A stretch of 64,000 nucleotides of DNA from Blastomussa wellsi (taxonomy: Eukaryota; Cnidaria; Anthozoa; Scleractinia; Plerogyridae), in assembly GCA_947652115.1 (NCBI GenBank), contig OX393561.1, positions 4,190,605 to 4,254,604 on the forward strand, given 5' to 3'. The notes under the pieces were generated by a model. It searched no databases and was not told the origin of the DNA. It saw only the letters and a program-made list of their open reading frames with translations. The translations under genes and the position numbers were made by a program. How positions within the stretch are numbered: the stretch's first letter is position 1; the number at the start of each line of letters is the position of its first letter. Below, one piece after another: positions 34,106 through 44,415 of this stretch.

Positions 34106-35772
34106 AATAAAAGGATATGCGATTCAATTAACAACTGTGAAGAAACATAAATATATGACAATAGTTAAATTGATGAGACCCCCCAGTACTTTGCAAATGG
34201 TTTTAAGATTATTTCTTTGCGTCCTCTAAAAATATAACTTCCAAAAAAATACGGGGCCAAGCAACGCAAACGTATCTTGGATAAATGTAACAATTCTTTT
34301 AGTTTGTGCCTGTGGTGCTTAGACTTTACTATGCTGAAAGCAGCGTTGTTACGTGTTTCAAACGTTCTCGATCGTTGCTTGCCAATTTTACATATTTTCA
34401 GGGTTTTGTTTCAGAAAACCCCGGACAATAATATAAAAACAGTTAAATAAACTTGAAAAGAACTGGAGGGTTTTCTTTAATCAATTTTGTTTCCCCAGAA
34501 TTTTCTTAAATAATCAATTGTTCACTAATTGTTCAATTGTTCACTAAAGGTAGTGAACTGAGCATGCATGTGCTCTTTATATCAGTTGTGCGTACTTCCT
34601 TGTTGGTTTTCAAAAACGGCAGACTGGGTCTCATGTAGGCCCTTCCGGATAATGCTAGCATTTTTCCTGCACAATTTGGCTTACGAGCATTTTTTGACAC
34701 TTTTTCTCAACAGGAAGTGCTAGCATAATTTAGCCTTTTCCACCAATTTTATCGACAGTTTTGTGGTCAAGGAATTTAGCTGCTGCATGTGATTTAGATT
34801 GTTACTTTTATACCCTTTATTTTTTGGGTCCACAGTAATTGGCTTTAGCTGTTGCGGTGTCCCTGCCCAAGTATTTTAAGTTTATTAGTGCATTGTTACG
34901 TTCTTACTTCTAGTGTTTGTATATCTTCAGTGTTTTTGTTGTTGTTGTTGTTGTTGCTGTTGCTCTCTGTATTCTTTAGGGCAAAGCTAATAAAATAAAA
35001 ATAAAATAAGAACTTTGCTTGTTTTTGATGTTCTCATACTTCTAAAAGGCCCTTTTAGGTCTATTCCCCAAGCCCTCCAAATATACGATGTCTCCAAGTC
35101 GGTCAGACGTTAGTTTAATAGGTTGTACCCAGTCCTTGCTAAAAAAAACAAACCAAACTGGCGTAGGCTAAGCCACGCCATTGTCACGAAATGACGTGCC
35201 AGTCAGAGATTCTTCAAAAGATAAATTAACAAAGAGCTAATGTTGTGTTACATAATACCTGCCACAATTGAGAAACATAATTAATCGGGAAGGGCCTAAC
35301 TTCATGATAGCAGAAGGAGATAAAATTAAACAGGCTGGAAGCGAGGTTACAATTTATTCTTAGTTAGCAAGAGGTTAATAGTGTGTGTTATTTTTATCAT
35401 GCAGCGCTTTGGTAAATAACTCCTTTGTTTTTGCAATAACTACTGAGCCCTTATTCATTGTCATAATAAAATGTGTAGAATTATTTTCTTGATATGATTG
35501 CTAAAATTATTATATTTTAAAGAAGTGAACTAGTTACAGTCAACAGTGAAAGGTTTTCTTTATACTGAGTCACGAAATTTAGAGGTAAATATCGACATAG
35601 CATGCATATGAGATAATGTAAATGAAAAAGCGAAGTAATGCATGACGATACGTGTGCGATACTCTCCCCAGGTTCCAATAAAATTTGCATCTAAGTATCC
35701 AAGCTGAGTAGGATGTTGCCATCACCAGAATTTTTTTTTTTGCCGAGAACAGACATAATTGTTTTAGTTGAC
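34106..35772. other. Intergenic, no gene recognised
   Basis: No supported gene. A GTTGTTGTTGTTGTTGTTGC microsatellite near 34937-34956, followed by AATAAAATAAAAATAAAATA, resembles a retroelement tail. An open frame of 81 codons at 35579-35824 (-) runs into the foldback that follows and is not supported. Confidence 0.45.
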
Positions 35773-35950
35773 AAATAAAGAAGTCTAAGCCATGTATTAT
35801 ACTGTCATAAAACACGACGGGCATTTGAGAACACGAGGAAAATGTAGAAAAGACGAGCCGCAGACGAGTGTTTTCTACATTTCTCGAGTGTTCTCAAATG
35901 TCCAGAGTGTTTTATGACAGTATAATACATGGCTTAGGCTTCTTTATTTG
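35773..35950. mobile_element. Foldback element
   Basis: The arms begin with AAATAAAGAAGTCTAAGCC and end with its near-exact inverse. They include CATGTATTATACTGTCATAA against TTATGACAGTATAATACATG, and GAGAACACGAGGAAAATGTA against an inverse with one or two changes. The loop is only about 20 bases. A further variant of the arm (TTTTATACTCTGATAAAACG) appears near 36195, so a larger element may extend that far. Confidence 0.75.
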
Positions 35951-37667
35951 CTTTATGTGTAGATTTTATACGCCGCAAATAAAAACAACAAAACACGCAC
36001 GATCGATAAACTGAAGCAATTTAATTTCGCTTCTTCTATTTTCCGCTCGAACTGAGAGTCTTCCTCGACAATTTCTGCAGCTTTACTCAGAATTTTGTCG
36101 GGAATTTCTTCATAGAAAATCTTCTCCGTCAACTCGTGCGAATTTTTAACTCGAGCAAAGCTGGCGAAAAACAATAAAAGACCATTTTTCTATGTTTTAT
36201 ACTCTGATAAAACGTGGGTTTGTTTGCAATGACAACTCAACCCTTGCGTGAACCCTTATTCACACTACAATATTACGTGCAGAGTTCCTTTCTTGCTATG
36301 TATTCCAAAAATTGCATAAAGCAAATTTCAATTGATGCTTGATTTGAAAACCACCAGATAACAGACAACAGCGAAGCGTTTTGTTGTCGCAAAATTGCGA
36401 GGTAAAGGACAGCAACCGCAAAGCCAATTCCAGCAATTTTCAGTTTAAAAGAAAACAGTCATCGAAAAGCTGAATTATTTTCCCATAAATAAAACTTAAC
36501 AACGGAGTCATCTTGCGAGTCATAAAACATAGTCATAACACTGTCTGTGTTCAATAAATTTATAAAGCTGCATCTCAAGTCACCAGGATGTGATCTCCCA
36601 TTTTACTAGTAGAACAAAAGTCGCAAGAAATATATCGGACTCTAATTGAAGGTTGAACGAAAATTAGCTTTATTTCCATGGCATTTTTTTGTTCAACTGG
36701 GAAAGGGGGAGGGGGGTTGCAGCTTAATTCGTTTATGAAGAAACACTGTTGAAAATAGTTGCCCTCTAAAAAGGTTTCCTTGACAGGAAATAAAAACAGG
36801 TCGTGAGGTTCATTGTTTAATGCAACGGCTGATCTCAAAGAGGTACAGGCATTATTGCTTAAAAGAACATAAAGGGTTAATATGATGCCTTGGTTACTTA
36901 GCGTTTAAATGAGGTATTTTTGGATGATGTAGATAATGTTTCGTAGCAGCGTGGATTTGCGAAGATCTTGAATTGTAAGCCATTGAATCCAATAACTTTA
37001 AAATCAACGCATATTTTAGCGATACGTTCGAATAGTTTAGTAAAAACACCAATCAAGTTTTCCCAGAACTTAAGGTAAGTCTCAAAATATGTTCAAGGCG
37101 TGGAAATTAATTCCCTTATTCAATTGCTTTATTTAAGCAAAAATTAACTTCGAGTGGCCACGACAAGACATTGAAAGCTAAGAGGACCCATTCCATATTT
37201 TCAAAGGTAGGGAGGAAATGACAGTTAACTACTGTATTTTATAATATATAGACAACCCGCCTACATATCTATCTGTTGGTTTTGTACATCACTCTTTAAT
37301 CGCAAATTCTTACTGATACTGGCATTTGGTGAATAAGCTAAAGAAATACAAGGTGAAATAATAATTCTTATTTTGTGATTTCTGACTGGAATTCGTATTT
37401 ACAATTCGTATTTGTCTCTTGTTTATAAATACCCGTTTTTGCCTATATATAGGAGTACTTTAATGACTTACTCTAGCCCACTGTCAACAATCTAAAGCGT
37501 TTCCAAAGCAAAACAACTCGTTCTTAGTGCAATTTTCATGCTGATTATGTACGTTTATTTATCGCTGCAGATGACTCGTTTTACCAGGTGACCTTCCCTT
37601 TGCTTTCAAACTGGAAAAATGAAGTATATATAACAATATTTAAATCCAACTATTTGTTTCTTTGTAG
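35951..37667. other. Upstream region of the 3-O-sulfotransferase-like gene
   Basis: A minus-strand frame of 73 codons at 35953-36174 (MFFASFARVKNSHELTEKIF at its start, with a hydrophobic end) abuts the foldback and could belong to it. I do not recognise it. A pyrimidine-rich splice acceptor ends at 37667, showing that the gene has at least one upstream UTR exon, which I cannot locate. Confidence 0.45.
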
Positions 37668-37668
37668 A

Positions 37669-37707
37669 ATGGCGGCGACGTCGAAGTTGAACCGTGTCAA
37701 AGTGTAA
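37669..37707 (+). promoter_or_regulatory. Short upstream ORF in the 5' UTR
   Basis: An ATG immediately after the splice acceptor opens a 12-codon frame (MAATSKLNRVKV) that stops 15 bases before the main ATG at 37723. If the mRNA includes it, it could reduce or regulate translation of the sulfotransferase. Confidence 0.4.
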
Positions 37708-37722
37708 CCTAACGTTCTTACG

Positions 37723-38745
37723 ATGCCTCTATCAAGATTTCTTAAGTCAAATTTAGGACGATGCTATTTGTATTTCATGAGTATTTTTCTCTCCGCGACT
37801 ATTCTATTCTGTATTTTTCACAACAAGCTATGGGCTGAAGAGCGGTTACTTCCGGCTTTTGCTGGCACCGAGAGCGAGCAGAGCTACGATATGTCACGAT
37901 CCGTGCTAAAGGAAGATATATTCTACGCGAACATCGGGGAAAAAGAATGGAAACAACGCCTCCCAAATGCTCTCGTTATTGGAATTAGAAAAGGAGGCAC
38001 AAGGGCCCTTATTGATTCCATATCTCGTCACCCAAATGTGAGGGCGTGCCCTAGAGAAGTACACTTCTTTGACAGCGAGGAGAACTACCACCTGGGACTC
38101 GACTGGTACAAACGTCAAATGCCGCTGTCTTTAAATTACCAAATCACAGTCGAGAAAACTCCTGCTTACTTTGTAACTGATGACGCCCCTCGTCTGATCT
38201 TTAAAATGTCGGCTTCAGTTAAACTGCTCGTGGTGGTACGAGATCCAACTGTGCGAGCGATTTCAGATTATGCCCAACTTTTCGATAAACATCAAGGCAG
38301 GTTAAAGCCCTTTGAAGAATACGTCACCGAGGACCCCCAGCACCAAATTCTTCGAACAACGAGTGCGATAGTGAACACTGGGATCTATATCAATCATTTG
38401 AAGAAATGGCTGGAATACTTCCCACTTGATCAGATTCACTTCGTTAATGGCGAAGAACTGGTCAAGAACCCCGTGATTCAACTGAAATCCGTCGAGAAGT
38501 TCTTAGGTTTGGCACCGTTTATCGACGAAGGGTTATACTACTTTAACGAGACTAAGGGCTTCCCGTGTTTGATACCCCCGTCTCAAAACAACGGAAAGCA
38601 AACTGTTTCTGGATGCTTATCAGAGTCAAAGGGAAGATCGCATCCCTCTGTCAGTGAAGATGTAGTGGCGTTGCTGCGTGACTTTTACAGGCCATTCAAC
38701 GAAAAGTTTTACAGTGCTGTAGGGAAAAATTTCGGATGGCCTTAA
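37723..38745 (+). CDS. Heparan sulfate glucosamine 3-O-sulfotransferase-like enzyme
   Basis: A single coding exon of 340 residues. Residues about 14-32 are a signal anchor for the Golgi membrane. The P-loop KGGTRAL (90-96) binds the 5'-phosphosulfate of PAPS. REVHFFD (111-117) carries the expected catalytic Glu112. VEKTPAYF (143-150) and RDPTVRAISDY (173-183) supply substrate and 3'-phosphate contacts. Cys282 and Cys298 fit the family's conserved disulfide, and KGRSHP (303-308) is the usual C-terminal signature. The family adds 3-O-sulfate to glucosamine in heparan sulfate. Length and motif order fit the short HS3ST1/5-like group. The coding part has no introns, although a splice acceptor precedes the exon. 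No canonical polyadenylation hexamer is seen close downstream; a retroelement begins about 120 bases after the stop. Confidence 0.93.
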   Translation: MPLSRFLKSNLGRCYLYFMSIFLSATILFCIFHNKLWAEERLLPAFAGTESEQSYDMSRSVLKEDIFYANIGEKEWKQRLPNALVIGIRKGGTRALIDSISRHPNVRACPREVHFFDSEENYHLGLDWYKRQMPLSLNYQITVEKTPAYFVTDDAPRLIFKMSASVKLLVVVRDPTVRAISDYAQLFDKHQGRLKPFEEYVTEDPQHQILRTTSAIVNTGIYINHLKKWLEYFPLDQIHFVNGEELVKNPVIQLKSVEKFLGLAPFIDEGLYYFNETKGFPCLIPPSQNNGKQTVSGCLSESKGRSHPSVSEDVVALLRDFYRPFNEKFYSAVGKNFGWP

Positions 38746-38848
38746 GCAGGTGTTTCTTTATTTTTCTTCATGAACAAACATTTTATTTACTCAGAAGGAC
38801 ACTTCAAACCCATAGCTCTAACAACAACAACAGCTTTATTTGCATGAC

Positions 38849-38863
38849 CATAAATACATATAG
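38849..38863. repeat. Left target-site duplication of Penelope copy 2
   Basis: CATAAATACATATAG here is repeated exactly at 39105-39119, flanking the 241-base Penelope-like insertion. Confidence 0.75.
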
Positions 38864-38908
<45 letters not shown>

Positions 38909-39104
38909 GTATAACAATATAATTTGGTTTTATCAACTGGGTTGATAATGTGAATGGGCCACCGCAAAGAGATTCAAGAGCTGACGTTTCGAGCGTTAGC
39001 CCTTCGTCGGAGCGAATCAAGGAATTGTGGGCCGTGTGTGGTTTATGTACAGAAGGATGGAGCTTCGCTATTGGTTGGTGCCTGGTACCACGTTACCAAA
39101 GTTA
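38864..39104 (-). mobile_element. Penelope-like retroelement 3' end, copy 2 (short)
   Basis: A 241-base insertion matches the non-coding 3' part of copy 1 (33550-33770) very closely, but is truncated before the coding region. It is flanked by a perfect 15-base target-site duplication, so it is a genuine and probably recent, severely 5'-truncated insertion. It begins about 120 bases after the 3-O-sulfotransferase stop codon. Confidence 0.85.
38971..39018 (-). ncRNA. Hammerhead-ribozyme-like motif in Penelope copy 2
   Basis: The 48 bases are identical in arrangement to the motif at 33657-33704: stem I GATTC-GCT with AGC-TCTT-GAATC, core CCGACGA, stem II GGGC-TAAC-GCTC, GAAA and a C-GTC cleavage-site-like triplet. 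The same departures from consensus apply. Confidence 0.5.
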
Positions 39105-39119
39105 CATAAATACATATAG
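39105..39119. repeat. Right target-site duplication of Penelope copy 2
   Basis: CATAAATACATATAG, a perfect match to 38849-38863. Confidence 0.75.
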
Positions 39120-39479
39120 GTTTGCTCAAGCTCACAACTAAAACAAAGTAATAATACTACTAAAGAAATGGTAATTAAGTTACATTGGTTGCATGGATTT
39201 GAAATTAGATTATTTCGTAAATCAAAACACGATAAAATGAACTTCGTTTATAAGCCATTTCCGAGTTCCCTTTTCCCTCAGTTTAATAACAAGTCTAAGA
39301 GCGAAACTATTCATATTGAAATGAGATCGTTTTCCATGAAGATGAACATGCAGGTTAAACACATTTTCATGTAAATGGTTTCGCACTTACTGCTCGTTTT
39401 GACGCTGAGAGAAAAGAGAACTGGGAAATGGTCAATTGTACATTAACATAATAATTGTGAGAATTCATTAATTTATTGG

Positions 39480-40030
39480 TAGCTTCTATTGGAGGTAAAT
39501 GCCTGGTATTTGGTAGGTGATATTGTATCTTCCGGTAAAATTCAACCCTAATAATCGAGTAGGTAGTGCAGTAAAAAAGTAAATGAGTTTCATCTTCAAT
39601 CTGATTCGATCCACAAGTAGTGCAGAATCTATTAAACTTTGAGATGTTATTATATCTGCTATTTTCGATGATTAATATTAGTTTGTGATAACCAATTCTT
39701 AGTTACACTAACTCTTTTCTTTCGTTTAGCTTACTTGTAAAGTCTAAATAACAAAAGGCGTTTATTCGTTTTTAAACGTACTATATAATTAAAGTTTCTT
39801 AGAATACTGGATAGTATTTTTCCAGTGTAATTAAGTATTTTCTGATTTATAGCTAAAAGAAGAGGAAACGCCATATTTGACGCCTTATTGCTTACTTCTA
39901 AATAACGTTTACAGAACTGGAGATGGGCTTTTTTAATCTGTGAACTGTCCCAAGTTTTTAATTCTAGTTTGTTATTGCACCCCATATTTCACTACTGTAT
40001 GTCAAAATTGCAGAAATCATTGCGAGAAAT
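39480..40030 (-). pseudogene. LINE reverse-transcriptase C-terminal remnant
   Basis: On the minus strand, 39985 down to 39731 reads MGCNNKLELKTWDSSQ, KKAHLQFCKRYLEVSNKAS and NMAFPLLLAINQKILNY. After a frame break, about 39665 to 39490 reads KFNRFCTTCGSNQIEDETHL and LFYCTTYSIIRVEFYRKI. The W-D-S ... H-L-x-F-C-K and C-x2-C ... H-x4-C patterns are typical of the region after the reverse transcriptase in cnidarian LINEs. The frame break and missing 5' part show a dead copy. The A/T-rich sequence between 38820 and 39160 may be its 3' UTR, with the short Penelope copy nested inside. Confidence 0.7.
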
Positions 40031-40344
40031 GGGGATGTAGCTTTGAGCATTTTCGATTATTTAATTGTCAACGTGGAAAGGCGACTCTGTATATATATAC
40101 TAGTGTACTAATGTATACTTATGCAAATGCCGCAATCTGATTAACTGAGCTACTGCACACTATAAGCCAGTAGAGTGCAGTGGTTGAAGGTCGTCTTCAA
40201 AATGACGTCGTCTTCGCGCTTTAGCGAAGTTTTGCAGGAAGATTTAGAACTTTTTCACCGACACATGATTCGTTTATTATCATTTTTACTAAAACAATTA
40301 GATTATTCACTCTCGATTTCTGTGGGGTGGTAGTTGATCAACTA

Positions 40345-41366
40345 TCACCCCTATTTTCCCTATTTTCGGACACTTTTTGCATAAACCGTAATATCTTACC
40401 TCAAAACAACACAAACAAGCTGGCATTCAGCCACAAGTTAGCTTCCACTTCTGGCAAGTAGGAAGTAAAACTCGTTGGATCCTTCATAATTTTGGAAAGA
40501 GCTCGTCGAATTGGATGCCCTATTTCCGGACAGGTTGCCCTATTTCTGGACGATCGTTACGAGATCAGTACTTCGCTTTTCTTGGGAACATTCTTCTCCC
40601 TTGTGGCAAAATATATCTTTTAAAAGTTGAATAAAGAAACATTCATTTAAAAGATTACTTTTTGTCCGAAATTGAAAGCTTTTTCTTTCGATTATTTAGC
40701 GAAGAAGTCATCAATGTTTTGAAACCGGCCAAAAAGCCGACGCATTTGATTTGTATCACGGTGAGACGAGGAAGACTAGCTATTGATTTATTAGATACTG
40801 GACTGGACTTGACTTTTTCCAAATAATTATTTCAGGAGAGTTGAAATTACGAAAGGGAGTTATAAAAACGCTCGTCTTTCAACAACTCTTCGATAAGATT
40901 GCATTTAAAACATAAACTAGTTTGCTATCGTTATGTGTCGGGAAATAGGAACACCTCAACAAAAATTCAAATAAACTCTTTTGTGGTCAAGTTCGAAGAT
41001 ACGAAACTGAAAACAGAAAATTCTTATATGCTGACAAACCTAGTCCGTTAATCTTTACTTATGTCCAATAAAAGTTTAATCCGTATCGTATTTTGCGAGA
41101 ACAGACCGCTTAACTGTAAATAAGTAATTCGATGCGCGCTAAAAATCGCATTTGAGTTGAAACAAATTTTACCTACCTCGACTGAAAACTTTAATGTTCT
41201 CGCCTAAACGGAGCGTGGCTTGGCCACGAAGTTATTAAACGAAAGCTGACTAGTCGATAAGTCTTTGGAACATATCGATCGGATTTGTTTTATTGTTTCA
41301 ACGAAATACGGATTCGTTAAGTCGAAGTGTCGGGAAATAAGGGTGTACGGGAAATAGGGCAACATA
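40345..41366. mobile_element. Non-autonomous DNA element with reiterated terminal motifs
   Basis: The left end has CCCTATTTTCCCTATTTTCG then GACACT. The right end has the inverse theme (AGTGTCGGGAAATAAGGG, then CGGGAAATAGGGC). The same motif occurs inside: GCCCTATTTCCGGACA at 40517-40532, a second direct copy TGCCCTATTTCTGGAC at about 40535-40550, and the inverse GTGTCGGGAAATAGGAAC at about 40935. Left-half copies point one way and right-half copies the other, as expected for subterminal transposase-binding sites. No transposase frame is seen in the 1 kb. Confidence 0.55.
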
Positions 41367-42493
41367 CCGTATAACAATACAATGTTACAGGTTATTTGCG
41401 CTCTGATCGAACTTCGTTCGCACGCAAACTTCTCCTCTGGCCTCCCTTAATGCCCCGTCTTTGCACAGCTCCCCAGCACGCTACGGGTGCCCTCGAAACT
41501 GTCCATCTTTCAACCGCCCAGGTGATAAAATTTCCATTGTGCCAAAGCTTTATGTCAAGGAAGGCCGGTCACAATGTTTATTTACCAAAATTAATAACTG
41601 CTGGTTAATGCCTAACACAGCCTTGTTTGCACATGAACATTCGTTCACCCAGCCCAACAAACAACGTTTAAAAGCTTGCACAAAAAAGGCACGCGCTGTT
41701 AAAGTTTCAGTCGTGAAATCCAGGGGCCGAAGAACACGTTTATCATAAGCTTAAGGTAAGATAAAATAGTCTATGTGCCAAAATAGTCTATTTGTATTTG
41801 ACCCATGATCGGTCACAATATACAATATCAATGAGTTGAACTGCGAAAAGCTTCAATTTGCATGAGTTAAGTGCTTATCCGGCGGTTTTTGTAGTTAATT
41901 CAAGGCTTTTTTCTTAATTTTCTCAATTTAGTCTTGTTGGCTTTAAGTGTTTTCGTGTTCAGGTCAAGAATAGAGTGTTCGACAGAATCTTGCTAGAAAT
42001 ACGGTTTTTAAGCCTCTTGTGGTTAAAAGTCAACACGGGCGAATATTTATTTACTTTTGCCGAAAATCAGCACGTACGTTAATGTAGACCCTTCTCGATA
42101 AAACAGTGTCAAAATGATCCGCTTCATCGTGGTTGACTTTCATTTTCACTTGGCTTTTTCTTGAATGAGCCAAATATGGCAGTGTTACATATTCTAATGA
42201 TTCGACTTTCTAATACACATTCTACGTCAGCATTAATAGCATGGTTGTTTTGCTAAGCACATGAGTATATTGCTAATATACACATGCAAACTGGCAAACT
42301 GGCTGCAGAATTGAGCAGCAATATCATTGATTTCCTGATTTGCACAAAGTTTCCAATAGGAAATTATTTCATGAACCCGTTACGAACTCACGTGCCTCTT
42401 GCGTGAAGCCAGACATAATGAAATCAACATTTGAGTTTTGAATGGAGTATGGACTTTGATAAAAATAAGGACATAACGTAATTCGAGGAATGT
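41367..42493. other. Intergenic, no gene recognised
   Basis: Two overlapping plus-strand frames of 70 and 95 codons (41396-41608, 41461-41748) have no recognisable domain. The longer one includes CPRNCPSFNRPGDKISIVP and could be a fragment of something real, but I cannot support it. Confidence 0.45.
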
Positions 42494-43400
42494 ATTCACC
42501 TTGCAGAAACAGGTCAGATAATTCCCTTTTTATTTCGCGAGGCTCTGTTATCAACACTGCGGTGTAATTACGATGTCAAGGATTGTAAAATAAATTCCAT
42601 TTTTTATAGAGAACTTCTCCAGTGGTGGGCTGACTTAAGAGTCACCTGTTCAACAAAGCCATCTATATTTCATAATATAATTTGGAACAACAAAGACATC
42701 AAGATAGATAATAAAACAATTATATTAAAGCAGGTATCCTGCTTATTAACCACTTGCAATTCAACAAGAATAATATAGAATCTTATAATCGTGCTAAAAG
42801 TAAAGGTTCGAAGCATACAAATTTTTTAGTCTGGTCAGGAGTTCGTATTGCTGTTCCTGCCCACCTGAAGGATTTGGAAGGATATTTCCTATTGAATGTA
42901 AAAATAAACACTTTTATGAATTGCTAGTTTCGAGTAAGGCAAGAGTCTCAAGGGGCTTTCCTAAACTGAAAGAGGGCTTTGGTTTAGCAGATTCAGCTGT
43001 TACCAAAGCGTTCATGAAAGTGAAGACTGTCTCATCTGAAATGTTTATTAGAAGTTTCCAATTCAAAATCTTAAATAATATCACTTTCACTAATTCTCGT
43101 CTAGCTAAAATAGGTTATGTTCAAGACGATTCTTGCACATTTTGTGGAGTTAGCTCAGAAACTGTTAATCATTTATTTTATAAATGTTCTCATACTAACC
43201 AGTTTTGGAAAGATTTTGTTTGCACTTTCTGGTAAACATGTTGAATTTTCTCTGCAGGATGTTTTGATAGGCAAATTAGATGAAGTAAGTGACTTACTAA
43301 ATTACTTTTTAATTATTGCAAAATGGCATATTTGGACGAGTCGTAAACGAAGTCTCACCCCAGATATTACTGCTTTTAAAGAAATGATTAATACCCACCC
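42494..43400 (+). pseudogene. L1/Tx1-like LINE C-terminal remnant
   Basis: A broken plus-strand reading contains FYRELLQWWADLRVTCSTKP, FHNIIWNNKDIKIDNKTI, then (shifted) KNNIESYNRAKSKGSK, NFLVWSGVRIAVPAHLKDLE, then (shifted) FQFKILNNITFTNSRLAKIG, CTFCGVSSETVNHLFYKC, and finally (shifted near 43230) LNYFLIIAKWHIWTSRKR. This series, with a C-x2-C ... H-x4-C knuckle, is the C-terminal part of cnidarian L1/Tx1-type LINE ORF2. At least three frame breaks make it a dead copy. The reverse transcriptase core is absent. Confidence 0.75.
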
Positions 43401-43404
43401 AAAC

Positions 43405-44280
43405 CATACCCAAAGGCAGTGCAACCAATTAAGGCGACCGCCACAAACAAAACCCAAAACCAACCCAAACCCGAGGGCAGTACTACCAGTTAAGGCGACC
43501 GCCAACCCAGCCCACAAAACCAAACCAAAACAATGTCCAAAACCCAAACAAGCACTGACAACAACAAGCAATGTCCAAAACCAATACAACAAATCGTCCA
43601 GACGGGAATGAAGCAGGAACAACAACGGGAGAAGGAGCAGGCAGATCCACAGCAACGGTACCAAACACAGAACTCAGTTTCAGACGAAACAGGACGAACA
43701 CCTGGGTTTTCGCGATAGAACATGGTAGGGGAAGCAGTGTCATTGAGAACACGAGGAGTGAGGTACGCACAGTCCATAAAACAAACATCCGGAGAATCAA
43801 AAAAGTGAACAACATACTTTGTATAACGACTAGGATGAGCAGCCAAAAACTTAACACGAACAGACTCCAAGAACGAAACATCAGAAGGAATAGCGGCAGA
43901 AGAACCAGTAGCAGCAGCAGGAGAGGCAGACACAGCGGCAACAGAAGGAGCAGACTCAGGATCATGGATAGACGAACGAAGATGACGGGGAGAGGAACTG
44001 GCATGAGCACAGACCCCAATCCATATGGAGCTGTGGCTGGGACAGTCTCGGCAATGCGTATGGAGATGCTGATGAGCTGTCCGTGGCTGCCACTCCACGG
44101 GTAGTGGGCTGTGCACATATGTGTACAGGTTTTGGCCAAATCGTGAGATGTGTTGTGTGACCATTGCTTTCAGATGGTTGATTTCATATACAATAGTCAG
44201 CATCCAAACTGTCGACGTCAATGAACTGACGTACACTTTAGTTATATAAGAATATTGTTTTCTTTGGCCCATGCTGAAAA
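43405..44280. other. Compositionally biased block with long open frames on both strands
   Basis: The plus strand has open frames of 164 (43117-43611) and 177 codons (43571-44104). The minus strand has 260 (44272-43490) and 218 codons (44139-43483). The first part is CA/A-rich and carries a repeat of about 61 bases with TTAAGGCGACCGCCA at 43429 and 43490. The minus 260-codon frame has one stretch of ordinary composition (FLAAHPSRYTKYVVHFFDSP, then CFMDCAYLTPRVLNDTASP) but ends in low complexity. It lies between a LINE remnant and a Penelope copy, so mobile-element origin is likely. No domain is recognised. Confidence 0.4.
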
Positions 44281-44415
44281 TATTCTAGTGAATATTCTAA
44301 GAGAGTAAAAGGTATTCAATGGTAATGGTAATGCATTTGCATAGCGCATTTTCCATACATGTTCAAATGCGCTTTTAACTTTCTAGTTAGGGGTGAGATC
44401 GAACGTCAGCATGTA

